In this document: positions 27,042-35,247 of the stretch, one piece after another | Position numbering within the stretch: position 1 is the stretch's first letter | Layout of the letters: the number at the start of each line of letters is the position of its first letter | Assembly: GCF_049800675.1 (NCBI RefSeq) | Contig: NZ_JBLOOT010000004.1 | Location: forward strand, 186,001 to 250,000 | Source of the DNA: Cauispirillum nitrogeniifigens | Lineage (GTDB): Bacteria > Pseudomonadota > Alphaproteobacteria > Rhodospirillales > Rhodospirillaceae | Direction of reading: 5' to 3' | Length of the DNA: 64,000 nt | Translations under genes and position numbers: made by a program | Notes under the pieces: generated by a model | Database searches by the model: none | Seen by the model: only the letters and a program-made list of their open reading frames with translations | What the model was told of the DNA's origin: nothing

Positions 27042-27313
27042 ATGCCGCTTCCGCGCCCTTTCCCCGGCATGGAGTGGAGATCCCCCGGCGCCTCAAGGAC
27101 CATCTTGGCCTGGATCAGAAGAGATCCTGGATCATCGCCACCGACCTGAACGAATTCATCTGGCCGGGCGCCCACCTCTTCCCCATTCCTGGCGGGCGCC
27201 TGGATCAGTATGACTACGGGACCATCACACAGTCTCTGCTATCGACGCTCACGCGGCTGATTGTCGACCTTGCCGCGCCCGATATTCATACACTCGTGCG
27301 CACCGAGGAGTAG
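27042..27313 (+). pseudogene. Internally deleted PemK/MazF-like toxin
   Basis: Two parts of what looks like one toxin lie in different frames. At 27042 an ATG opens MPLPRPFPG, matching my recollection of the N-terminus of the PemK-like toxins paired with such antitoxins. From about 27074 another frame gives VEIPRRLKDHLGLDQKRSW, then NEFIWPG, which matches the C-terminal half. The central 60-70 residues expected between them, including the RPC-type core, are missing and the frame changes at the junction near 27069-27074. The second frame alone could make a 79-residue protein from a GTG. No toxin activity is expected. Confidence 0.6.
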
Positions 27314-27332
27314 CCGTCCGCAGCATTTCATG

Positions 27333-27441
27333 CCGGCCGGCGGATGAAGAAACCTACGAAGTACCGCTCGCCGGCCGGTAAGCCCGCGCGGCGCATGAGC
27401 GTCACCGCCTCGGCATGAAACGGCCCGGAGGGTCGTTTCAT
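27333..27441. terminator. Two hairpins between convergent genes
   Basis: The first has perfect 10-base arms (27333-27342 and 27369-27378) with a 26-base loop. The second has 8-base arms ATGAAACG/CGTTTCAT (27415-27422 and 27434-27441). They lie between the plus-strand toxin remnant and the minus-strand gene ending at 27455, so they probably stop transcription from both sides. There is no strong T-run. Confidence 0.45.
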
Positions 27442-27454
27442 AAGCCGGGCGGTA

Positions 27455-28060
27455 TCACGCCGCGCCGGCCTGTTCCTCTTCGGCCAGGGCGAAGTCGGCG
27501 ACGCGGGGGTCGATCAGGGCGATCGGTTCGTCGTCGGTGAAGGAGCGCAGCCACGACGAACGGCGGTCGTGCTGGATGAGGGCGTTGATGGACTCCAGGG
27601 TATCGGCGACCATGTCCCGGTTGGTGCTGCTCAGGCCGCCCGCCATGCTGCGCAGGTAGGCCACGTAGCGGATGAATTCCTCGCGCATTTGCAAGGATTT
27701 GCCCAGGGGATGGGTGCCGCTGCGGGTCCATTCGCGGGCCGACACATGCAGCTCGTTCAGCCGCTCGACGGCCATTTCCAGGCCGATGTGCTTCATGCGG
27801 CCCCGCAGGGTGGCGACGCTGGCCTCCAGCAGCCGCACGGTGGCCGGGGCCAGGTCGGTGCTGGGCATGCTGTCGGACAGGGACACCAGATTGGACAGCC
27901 GGTCGAGGTCGCGGGTCAGCGCCTGGCGCAAGGAGTCGCGCCGGTAGGCACCATGCGCCGCCGCCAGTGCCGCGCGCCGTCGGTCCAGGCGGCGCCCCAC
28001 CTCGTTCATCGCCTCGACCAGTGCCATGGCCTGGCGGTCGGCGCTCATGCGAATGGACAT
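27455..28060 (-). CDS. Hypothetical helical protein
   Basis: I do not recognise this 201-residue protein. It is predicted to be almost entirely helical, charged and soluble, with no signal peptide and a short acidic, alanine-rich C-terminus. The ATG at 28060 was chosen because GGGAG lies upstream; a longer open frame to 28177 would cross the small hairpin at 28145-28159 and part of the 32-bp palindrome. It lies downstream of the aminopeptidase gene, separated by that palindrome. Confidence 0.7.
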   Translation of the reverse strand: MSIRMSADRQAMALVEAMNEVGRRLDRRRAALAAAHGAYRRDSLRQALTRDLDRLSNLVSLSDSMPSTDLAPATVRLLEASVATLRGRMKHIGLEMAVERLNELHVSAREWTRSGTHPLGKSLQMREEFIRYVAYLRSMAGGLSSTNRDMVADTLESINALIQHDRRSSWLRSFTDDEPIALIDPRVADFALAEEEQAGAA

Positions 28061-28144
28061 GCCCCCATCTCCCTCTCGCTGACCGGCCCCCCAGCCGGTC
28101 TTTGTGTGCAAAGGAGTGTGGACCGATTCCTCTTCCCCCAAAAG

Positions 28145-28194
28145 AGGCAATATATGCCTAGCGCATAAGCCGATCACGCGTGATCGGCTTATGC
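28145..28194. repeat. Perfect 32-bp palindrome with a small adjacent hairpin
   Basis: Positions 28163-28194 form a perfect palindrome with two 16-base arms and no loop, centred on CACGCGTG. Next to it, 28145-28159 is a 5-bp-stem hairpin followed on the minus strand by CTTTT. Eight bases separate the palindrome from the aminopeptidase stop at 28202. Together they could end that transcript, or the palindrome could be a binding site for a dimeric regulator of the minus-strand gene at 27455-28060. Confidence 0.75.
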
Positions 28195-28201
28195 TCAGGT
28201 G

Positions 28202-29998
28202 CTATTGAAACCGCAGCGGCGCCGTCGCCGCCTCCAGCCATGCGGCGGTGGCGGCGTCCACCTGCGGGGCGATCGCCTCCCGCACCTGGGCGTGGTAGGC
28301 GTCGAGCCACGCCGTCTCCGCCGGGCTCAGCAGCGCCGGGTCGATCAGGCGGCGGTCGAAGGGGGCCAGGGTCAGGGTCTCGAACCCCAGAAGGTCGCGG
28401 TCGCCGCCCTCGGGCCGGGCGATCTCGCGCACGGCCACCAGATTTTCCAGGCGGATGCCGTAGGCGCCGGTCCTGTAGTAGCCGGGTTCGTTGGACAGCA
28501 CCATGCCGGGCCGCAGGGCGACCGGGTTGCCGACCTTGGAAATGCGCTGCGGCCCTTCGTGCACCGACAGGAAGCTGCCGACGCCGTGCCCCGTGCCATG
28601 GTCATAGTCCAACCCGTCGGCCCACAGCGCCAGCCGGGCCAGGATGTCCAACTGGCTGCCGGTGGTGCCGGTGGGGAAGACGACGGCGGCCAAGGCGATG
28701 TGGCCTTGCAGCACGCGGGTGACGTGGCGGCGCATTTCGGGCGTCGGGGTGCCGATGGCGACCGTGCGGGTGACGTCGGTGGTGCCGTCCAGGTACTGGG
28801 CGCCGCTGTCGACCAGGAACAACTCGCCGGGCCGCAGCGCGCGGTCGCTCTCGGCGCTGACGCGGTAGTGGACGATGGCGCCGTTGGGGCCGGACCCGGC
28901 GATGGTCGGGAAGCTCAGGCCCCGGAACAGGGCGCCCTCGGCACGGAAGGCTTCCAGGCGGTCGGCCACCGCCTTCTCGGTCAGGCCGCCCGCCGGCGCG
29001 GCGTCGTCCAGCCACGCCAGAAAGCGCGCAAGCGCCACCCCGTCGCGGCGGTGGGCGGCGCGCATGCCGGCCAGTTCCACCCCGTTCTTGCAGGCGCGCG
29101 GCAGGGCGCAGGGGTCGTCGCCGCGCTTGACCACCGCCCCGGCGGCGCGCAGGCGGTCGAACACCCACATGGGCGCGCTGACGTGGTCGAGGCGCACCAC
29201 CTTGCCCGCCAGGCGGTCCAGCGCCGGGCCGAAGTCCTCCGGCGGGCGCGGCCACACGCCCTTGCCCAGGTGGTCCCGCGTGCCGGCGTCCAGCTTGGCC
29301 GGGTCCATGAACAGGTCCACGGCGCCATCGGCGGTCAGGATGGCGAAGCCCAGGGGCAGGGGGGTGAACGGCACGTCGCCGCCGCGCATGTTGAGCAGCC
29401 AGGCCAGGCTTTCGGGCGCCGACAGGACACAGGCATCGTGGCCGTCCTCGGCCAGGGCCGCGCCCAGGCGGCGGCGCTTGTCGTCGGCGCTCTCCCCGGC
29501 GTACTCCAGGGGGTGCGGCGTCACCGGCGCGCGCGGCGGGGCGGGGCGGTCGGTCCATACGGCATCGAGCGGATTGCCCTCGACGGCCACCAGTTCGGCC
29601 CCGGCGTCAGTGCAGGCGGTGCGCAGGCGGCCGGCGCCGTCGGGCGTGTGCAGCCAGGGATCGAAGCCGACCCGCGCGCCGGGGCGCAGCACGCCGCGCA
29701 GCCAGGCATGCGGCGGCGTGTCGATGAGGTGGCAGTGCTCATAGAGCGTCGGGCTGGTTTCCTGCTCGGCCTGGAGGGTGTAGCGGCCGTCGACGAACAG
29801 CGCCGCGCGGTCAAGCGTCACCACGGCAGCGCCGGCCGAGCCGGTGAAGCCGGTCAGCCAGGACAGGCGCTCGGCGCTGGGGGGGACGTACTCGCCCTGG
29901 TGCTCGTCGGCGCGCGGGACGAGGAAGGCGTCCAGCCCGCGGCGCCGCAGTTCCGCCCGCAGGGCCTCCAGCCGCCGCTCCTGTTCCACCGGGGTCAT
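28202..29998 (-). CDS. Xaa-Pro aminopeptidase (M24B)
   Basis: A 598-residue cytoplasmic metallopeptidase that removes N-terminal residues before proline. It has two creatinase-like N-terminal domains and a C-terminal M24 pita-bread domain. Metal ligands are visible: Asp in LVDSGAQY, Asp in TTDVTRT, His in GTGHGVG and Glu in the final NLVAV region. The three-domain, 600-residue form resembles eukaryotic-type aminopeptidase P rather than the shorter E. coli PepP. The start at 29998 has GGAGG at 7 bases; upstream in-frame codons do not look coding. Confidence 0.92.
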   Translation of the reverse strand: MTPVEQERRLEALRAELRRRGLDAFLVPRADEHQGEYVPPSAERLSWLTGFTGSAGAAVVTLDRAALFVDGRYTLQAEQETSPTLYEHCHLIDTPPHAWLRGVLRPGARVGFDPWLHTPDGAGRLRTACTDAGAELVAVEGNPLDAVWTDRPAPPRAPVTPHPLEYAGESADDKRRRLGAALAEDGHDACVLSAPESLAWLLNMRGGDVPFTPLPLGFAILTADGAVDLFMDPAKLDAGTRDHLGKGVWPRPPEDFGPALDRLAGKVVRLDHVSAPMWVFDRLRAAGAVVKRGDDPCALPRACKNGVELAGMRAAHRRDGVALARFLAWLDDAAPAGGLTEKAVADRLEAFRAEGALFRGLSFPTIAGSGPNGAIVHYRVSAESDRALRPGELFLVDSGAQYLDGTTDVTRTVAIGTPTPEMRRHVTRVLQGHIALAAVVFPTGTTGSQLDILARLALWADGLDYDHGTGHGVGSFLSVHEGPQRISKVGNPVALRPGMVLSNEPGYYRTGAYGIRLENLVAVREIARPEGGDRDLLGFETLTLAPFDRRLIDPALLSPAETAWLDAYHAQVREAIAPQVDAATAAWLEAATAPLRFQ

Positions 29999-30197
29999 CC
30001 GCGTCCTCCTGCGATGCTGTCCTAAAGGCCCAAGGTAAGGCCGCCGGGCGGCCATTGCCACAGGCCGTGGATATTGCCATGCAAAAAACGAATTGCTGCG
30101 GCGCAAAAAAGAAGCGGGAAACGGTCAGCCCCCCTGACCTACCTTACCCCTAACGGATTTGGGGGAGCGTCCCCCGCGTCGTGAGGAGCCTGCCGCC

Positions 30198-30392
30198 ATG
30201 AACCCCATCACCCTGCTCATCGTCTATCTCGCCGGCCGTCGCGCCCGTGCCATGGAGCGCGACGCGCTCAACGCCATGAGCGACCGCGACCTCGCCGACA
30301 TCGGCCTCAGCCGGGCCGAGATCCCGGCCGTGCTGGACGGCACCTACGAGGATCAGCGCGGCGCCCTCTACGCCGCCCGCCACGGCCGCTGA
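30198..30392 (+). CDS. DUF1127 family small protein
   Basis: A 64-residue basic protein ending in a DUF1127 motif (ALNAMSDRDLADIGLSRAEI). Such proteins are common in alphaproteobacteria; some take part in RNA turnover and phosphate or stress responses, but the role here is unknown. The ATG at 30198 has GAGGAG upstream. A short GGGGG/CCCCC hairpin lies just before it, and the gene stands alone between divergent and downstream genes. Confidence 0.85.
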   Translation: MNPITLLIVYLAGRRARAMERDALNAMSDRDLADIGLSRAEIPAVLDGTYEDQRGALYAARHGR

Positions 30393-30498
30393 GGCTGTCC
30401 GAGAGGCGGCGGGCGGCCCCGCCCCGCCCGTCCGGGCGGTTCCGGCGCGCCGCCCTTGGCCCTATCCTGTCGGAGGAGCGACCAGCGCTCCGGCGGGA

Positions 30499-31170
30499 AT
30501 GAGGAAGCCGATGCATATCGTGACCGTGGCGCCCGAGGTGGCGCAGGCCGGGCCGCTCACCCTTGGCGTCCTGGAGGCCCGGGTGGTGGTCCGCGCCGAC
30601 GATGCCGAGCTGGCCGCGCTGCTGGCCGCCGAGGCCGAGCGCGCCGCCGCCCGCCCGGTGGAGGCCATCGCCGACCTGCCGGCCGTGGCCGGCACGCGCC
30701 GCCTGTACAAGGCGCTGGGCAAGGACCCCGCCCGCTACCGCCCGGCGTCGGAGGCCCTGCTGCGCCGTCTGGCCCAGGGCAAGGGCATGTACCGGGTCAA
30801 CACCGTCGTCGACGTCAACAACCTGATCTCCATCGCCACCGGGCTGCCCGGCGGCACCTATGACGCCGACCGGGTGGTGGGCGACGTGGTGCTGCGGCGG
30901 GGCGGGGCCGGCGATACCTACGACGGCATCGGGCGCGGGCCGCTGAACCTGGAAGGGTTGCCGCTGCTGGCCGACGCGGCGGGACCGTTCGGCAGCCCGA
31001 CCAGCGACTCCACCCGCACCGCCATCACCCCGGAAACCCGCCGCCTGCTGATGATCCTCTATGGCTTCGGCGCCGACGTGGATATCCAGGCGCCGCTCGG
31101 CCGCGCCGCCGAACTGCTGGCCCGCTTCGCCGTCGGGGAGGTCATGGAGACGCGGGTGCTGAGGGCCTGA
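30499..31170 (+). CDS. B3/B4 domain protein
   Basis: A 223-residue protein with the B3/B4 domain known from the PheRS beta chain, where it edits mischarged tRNA. The block GKGMYRVNTVVDVNNLISIA followed by GLPGGTYD is characteristic. Free-standing B3/B4 proteins are widespread; an editing or amino acid-binding role is assumed by homology only. The start may be the ATG at 30499 or 30511. It ends 7 bases before the end of the convergent prmA gene. Confidence 0.85.
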   Translation: MRKPMHIVTVAPEVAQAGPLTLGVLEARVVVRADDAELAALLAAEAERAAARPVEAIADLPAVAGTRRLYKALGKDPARYRPASEALLRRLAQGKGMYRVNTVVDVNNLISIATGLPGGTYDADRVVGDVVLRRGGAGDTYDGIGRGPLNLEGLPLLADAAGPFGSPTSDSTRTAITPETRRLLMILYGFGADVDIQAPLGRAAELLARFAVGEVMETRVLRA

Positions 31171-31177
31171 GCGACCC

Positions 31178-32092
31178 TCACGCCTTCTTCAGCACCAGCG
31201 TCGACCACGGGGCAAGGCGGTAGCGCCGTTCCAGGGACAGGCCCTGGGCGCGGTAGGCGGACAGCACCATGGGCTCCTGGCGGTTCAGCAGGCCGGCCAG
31301 GATGACCCGGCCGCCCGGCGCCACCGACTGCGCCAGGAGGTTGGCCATGGAACACAGCGGGCGGGCCAGGATGTTGGCGCAGACGATGTCATATGGCGCG
31401 TCCTGCCACACCTGACGGGTCTTGAAGCCATCGCCGGGGAAGCAGGTCATGAGGTCGGCGACGCCGTTGCGGCGGGCGTTGAACTGGGTCACGCGCACGC
31501 TTTCCTCGTCAATGTCGGTGGCCACCACCGGCACCCGCCAGGTGCGCGCCATGGCCAGCGCCAGGATGCCCGACCCGCAGCCCATGTCCAGCGCCCGGCC
31601 GTGGCCGATGCGCAGCGGCGCGCCGCGCTTGGCGAGGTCGTTCAGCGCCAGCAGGCAGCCATAGGTGCTCTGGTGTTCGCCCGACCCGAAGGCGGTGGCG
31701 GCATCGACCAGCAGGGGGATGGAGCCATGCGGCGGCCGCCCCTCGAAGTGGGAGCCGTGGACGAAGTAGCGGCCGGCGCGGATGGGCGGGAAGGTCTGGA
31801 GGTTCTCGGCCAGCCAGTTGCGGGCCGACTCGTGTTCGATGGTCAGTTCGGGGTCGGCGATGCCCACGGCCTTGGCGGCCAGGGCCAGGGCGGTGGTCAT
31901 GCCGGCCATGTCGGGCTTGGACGGCGAATAAGCATCGACCTGCCACTGGCCGTGCTGCGGGCCGTCGTCCTCGATCAGGAAGCACAGGAAGGCCTCGCAG
32001 TGGTCTTCCAGGGCCGTCTCGAACGCCTCGACCGCGTGCTGCGGGATGACAAATCGGACGCGCCAGACGTCCTGCGCCTTCTTGTGGGCCAT
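31178..32092 (-). CDS. prmA: Ribosomal protein L11 methyltransferase
   Basis: Methylates ribosomal protein L11 with SAM. The 304-residue protein has an N-terminal substrate-recognition domain and a Rossmann methyltransferase domain with ALDMGCGSGILALAM, followed by ATDIDEESV and the NILARPL motif. The start at 32092 has GGAAGGA upstream. It is convergent with the B3/B4 gene. Confidence 0.93.
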   Translation of the reverse strand: MAHKKAQDVWRVRFVIPQHAVEAFETALEDHCEAFLCFLIEDDGPQHGQWQVDAYSPSKPDMAGMTTALALAAKAVGIADPELTIEHESARNWLAENLQTFPPIRAGRYFVHGSHFEGRPPHGSIPLLVDAATAFGSGEHQSTYGCLLALNDLAKRGAPLRIGHGRALDMGCGSGILALAMARTWRVPVVATDIDEESVRVTQFNARRNGVADLMTCFPGDGFKTRQVWQDAPYDIVCANILARPLCSMANLLAQSVAPGGRVILAGLLNRQEPMVLSAYRAQGLSLERRYRLAPWSTLVLKKA

Positions 32093-32270
32093 CGTGCCGG
32101 TCCTTCCATGATGCCGTGTCTGCCGCGCCCCTTCTAGCAGGCGCGACGGCGCCTGTCATGTCCCCGGCAAGCCCTGCGTCCATCGTGATGCTGCACCGCG
32201 AAACATGCAGTACCCGCCCGGCGAAGGGGGGCGTATATCCTGCCTCACCTTATGGGTCCCTGAAAAATGA

Positions 32271-32459
32271 ATGGCTACCTCCATGCTTGACCTGTCGAAC
32301 AAGACCACCCTGACCACCACCGACCTTGCCGCTATCGAGCGCGAGGCCCATCGCCTGCGCGCCGAGGCAGTTGCCGGCATGGCCCGCGCCCTGGTGCGCG
32401 CCGTCGTCCGCCTGCTCGGCCGCCTGACCCACCACCACGGCACTCCCGCGCACGGCTGA
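32271..32459 (+). CDS. Small basic protein (about 60 residues)
   Basis: A 62-residue (or 58, from the ATG at 32283) protein with a conserved-looking core IEREAHRLRAEAVAGMARALV, resembling small uncharacterised alphaproteobacterial proteins of the RSP_7527 type. The likely amphipathic helix and basic C-terminus suggest nucleic acid or membrane contact, which is inference. A strong terminator 18 bases after the stop supports it as a real transcription unit. Confidence 0.6.
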   Translation: MATSMLDLSNKTTLTTTDLAAIEREAHRLRAEAVAGMARALVRAVVRLLGRLTHHHGTPAHG

Positions 32460-32477
32460 ACCGGCCCGTGGTGCCTC

Positions 32478-32520
32478 GCGAAAAGGCCGCCGCCCCGGCA
32501 TGGGACGGCGGCCTTTTCGC
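32478..32520. terminator. Bidirectional intrinsic terminator
   Basis: Perfect 15-base arms (32478-32492 and 32506-32520) include AAAA on one side and TTTT on the other, with a 13-base loop. It serves the small plus-strand gene and the convergent Dabb/uvrD genes. Confidence 0.85.
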
Positions 32521-32546
32521 TGGCCGCATGGAACGCAGGGGCGGTC

Positions 32547-32837
32547 CTATGCGGTCGCCTCGTAGTCCACGGCAAAGCGGTGTTCGCGCAAGGGGCGGAC
32601 GATGTTGATGCTTTCCTGGTACAGCGGGTGGGCCTTGTAGGCGTCCAGGGCCTCGTAGCTGTCGAACTCGCCATAGACGATGACGTCGATTTCCTTGGAC
32701 AGGCCGTCGCGCTTGGAGTTGTAGGCGACCTCGAAATGGCGGGTGCCGGGGATGCCGTGCAACAGTTCCAGGCCGGACTTGATGGTCGCCAGGTCCTTGG
32801 GGTCCTTGGCGCTGAACAGAACGATGTGGCGGATCAT
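32547..32837 (-). CDS. Dabb family protein
   Basis: A 96-residue stress-responsive alpha/beta-barrel (Dabb) protein, starting MIRHIVLFSAKD and containing the family pattern VYGEFDSYEALDAYKAHPLY. Members form dimeric ferredoxin-like barrels; some are aldehyde- or polyketide-processing enzymes, others have no known reaction. It lies 9 bases after the UvrD-type helicase gene, so it probably shares its transcript. Confidence 0.88.
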   Translation of the reverse strand: MIRHIVLFSAKDPKDLATIKSGLELLHGIPGTRHFEVAYNSKRDGLSKEIDVIVYGEFDSYEALDAYKAHPLYQESINIVRPLREHRFAVDYEATA

Positions 32838-32846
32838 GTCGCTGTC

Positions 32847-35168
32847 TTAGACCTCGTCGGCGCGTTTGACGAAACCGGCCATGACCTTCTTGTGGCCGGC
32901 CTTGTCGAAGGCAATCTGCACTTTGTCGTCCTCCACCGCAACCACGTCGCCGTAGCCGAACTTGGTGTGGAAGACCCGGTCGCCGCGCGCGAAGCCGCTC
33001 TTGGCCTGTCGCTTGTCCACCTGCCAGCCGGGGCCGGCTGCTTCCTCGCGGGCCTTGCGGCGCTCCCAGCCGGTGCCCTGGCCGGTGGCCTTGCCGCCGC
33101 CGCCCCAGCCGCCGCCCCAGGTCGACCACGATTCGGAGAACCCCTGGGAGCCGGCGGACATGCCGATCTCGCCGTCCTCCTCCTTGAAGGAGGCGGGGAT
33201 CTCCTCGATGAAGCGGGACTTCAGGGTGCTCTGCCACTGGTTGAAGACGCGGCGGTTGGCGGCATGGGTGATGAACGCCTTGCGCCGGGCGCGGGTCAGG
33301 CCGACGTAGGCGAGCCGGCGTTCCTCCTCCAGCGCCTTCATGCCGCCTTCGTCCAGGGCGCGGCGGTTGGGGAACACCTCTTCCTCCCAGCCGGGCAGGA
33401 AGACGTGGTCGAACTCCAGGCCCTTGGCGGCGTGCAGGGTCATCAGGGTGACGGCGTCCTCGACCCCGGCGCGGGCCTCGTTCTCCATCACCAAGGCGAT
33501 GTGCTCCAGGAAGTCCTGGAGGTCGTCGTATTCCTCCAGGGCGGCGACCAGTTCCTGAAGGTTCTCCACGCGGCCCGGCGCCTCGGGCGCCTTGTCGGCC
33601 TTCCACATGGCCATGTAGCCCGACTCGTCGAGCACGGTGGCCACCAGTTCTCCGGGGGGCATGGCGGCGCGCAAGGACGCCCAGCGGTCGATGGCCTCGA
33701 CGAAGCCGCGCAGGGCGCCGCGCGCCTTGGGCTTCAACTCGTCGGTGTCGAGCACCGTGCGGGCGGCGGCCAGCAGGCCGATGCCCTGGGCGCGCGAGGC
33801 CATGTGCAGCACCTGCACCGAGGCATCGCCCAGGCCGCGCTTGGGGGTGTTGATGATGCGCTCGAAGGCCAGGTCGTCGTCGGGCTGGCTGATCAGGCGC
33901 AGGTAGGCCAGCGCGTCGCGGACCTCCAGGCGTTCGTAGAAGCGCAGGCCCCCGACGATGCGATACGGCGTGCCGGTGGTGATCAGGCGTTCCTCGAACT
34001 CGCGGGTCTGGAAGCCGGCGCGCACCAGGATGGCCACGTTCGACAGCCTGGCGCCGCCCCGCTGGAGGCTTTCCAGGGTGTCGACCACCCAGCGCGCCTC
34101 GGCCTCGCCGTCCCACACGCCATAGACGGTGATCTTGTCGGCGTCCTCGTGGGCCAGGGCGCCGCCGGCCCGCAGGTCCTTGCCCAGGCGGTCGGTGTTG
34201 TGGCGGATGAGGCCGGAGGCGGCGCCCAGGATCACCGGCGTCGAGCGGTAGTTGGTTTCCAGCCGCACGATATTGGCGCCGGGAAAGTCCTTCTCGAAGC
34301 GCAGGATGTTGCCGACTTCCGCGCCACGCCAGGAGTAGATGGACTGATCGTCATCGCCGACGCAGCAGATGTTCTTGTGCTTTCGGGCCAGGAGCCGCAG
34401 CCACAGGTATTGGCTGACGTTGGTGTCCTGGTATTCGTCAACCAGGATGTAGCGGAACTGGCGTTGATACTGCTCCAGGATCTCCGGCTGGGCCTTGAAC
34501 AGGGTCAGGCAGTGCAGCAGCAGGTCGCCGAAGTCGCAGGCGTTGACCTCCAGCAGCCGCTTCTGGTAGGCGGCGTACAGCTCCAGGGCCTTGCCGCCGG
34601 CCAGATCGCCGATGTCGTGCGGCGGTACTTCCGCCGGCCCCAGGCCCTTGTCCTTCCACCGCTGGATGGCGCCCATGACGGCGTTGGGCGGCCACTTCTT
34701 GGTGTCGATGGAGCGGTCCTCCATCAGTCCCTTGAGCACCCGGTTCTGGTCGTCGGTGTCGAGGATGGAAAACCCCGACCGCAGGCCCACGACATCGCAG
34801 TGCTTGCGCAGCATGCGCAGGCCCAGGGCATGGAACGTGCCCAGCCACACCTGATCGGCGACGGGGCCGATCATGGCGCCGATGCGCTCGCGCATTTCCT
34901 TGGCGGCGCGGTTGGTGAACGTCACCGCCAGCACGTTCCACGGCGGCGCCAGCCGCTGGTAGAGGATATGCGCCAGCCGCGTGGTCAGCACCCGCGTCTT
35001 GCCGGTGCCCGCGCCCGACAGCACCAGCAGCGGCCCCTCGGTGGTGGTCACCGCCGCTTTCTGCTCGGGGTTCAGGCCCTCCAGCCAGGGCGGCGGCGGC
35101 GCGGCCGGGGCCGCCGGGGCCGGCTGGAACGGGGGCTCGTCGGAAAGGTCGAAGGGGTCGTCAATCAT
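32847..35168 (-). CDS. uvrD: UvrD/PcrA-type ATP-dependent helicase
   Basis: A 773-residue superfamily 1A 3'-5' helicase for nucleotide excision repair and replication support. Walker A is GAGTGKT at 52-58. Other helicase motifs are TFTNRAAKEMRERI, DEYQDTN, VGDDDQSIYSWRGA, LETNYRS and VMTLHAAKGLEF-like MTLHAAKGLEFDHVFLPG. The C-terminal extension ends in a Tudor-like fold (RGDRVFHTKFGYGDVV), as in PcrA/UvrD. The ATG at 35168 begins an acidic, proline-rich leader; the longer open frame to 35351 is not supported. Confidence 0.94.
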   Translation of the reverse strand: MIDDPFDLSDEPPFQPAPAAPAAPPPPWLEGLNPEQKAAVTTTEGPLLVLSGAGTGKTRVLTTRLAHILYQRLAPPWNVLAVTFTNRAAKEMRERIGAMIGPVADQVWLGTFHALGLRMLRKHCDVVGLRSGFSILDTDDQNRVLKGLMEDRSIDTKKWPPNAVMGAIQRWKDKGLGPAEVPPHDIGDLAGGKALELYAAYQKRLLEVNACDFGDLLLHCLTLFKAQPEILEQYQRQFRYILVDEYQDTNVSQYLWLRLLARKHKNICCVGDDDQSIYSWRGAEVGNILRFEKDFPGANIVRLETNYRSTPVILGAASGLIRHNTDRLGKDLRAGGALAHEDADKITVYGVWDGEAEARWVVDTLESLQRGGARLSNVAILVRAGFQTREFEERLITTGTPYRIVGGLRFYERLEVRDALAYLRLISQPDDDLAFERIINTPKRGLGDASVQVLHMASRAQGIGLLAAARTVLDTDELKPKARGALRGFVEAIDRWASLRAAMPPGELVATVLDESGYMAMWKADKAPEAPGRVENLQELVAALEEYDDLQDFLEHIALVMENEARAGVEDAVTLMTLHAAKGLEFDHVFLPGWEEEVFPNRRALDEGGMKALEEERRLAYVGLTRARRKAFITHAANRRVFNQWQSTLKSRFIEEIPASFKEEDGEIGMSAGSQGFSESWSTWGGGWGGGGKATGQGTGWERRKAREEAAGPGWQVDKRQAKSGFARGDRVFHTKFGYGDVVAVEDDKVQIAFDKAGHKKVMAGFVKRADEV

Positions 35169-35247
35169 GCGCCGTACTATAGGCGTCCGGGCCGCCGCCG
35201 GCCAACCCCAAATGTGGACATAAAGGGAACGGCCGGCGCCGCGCCGC

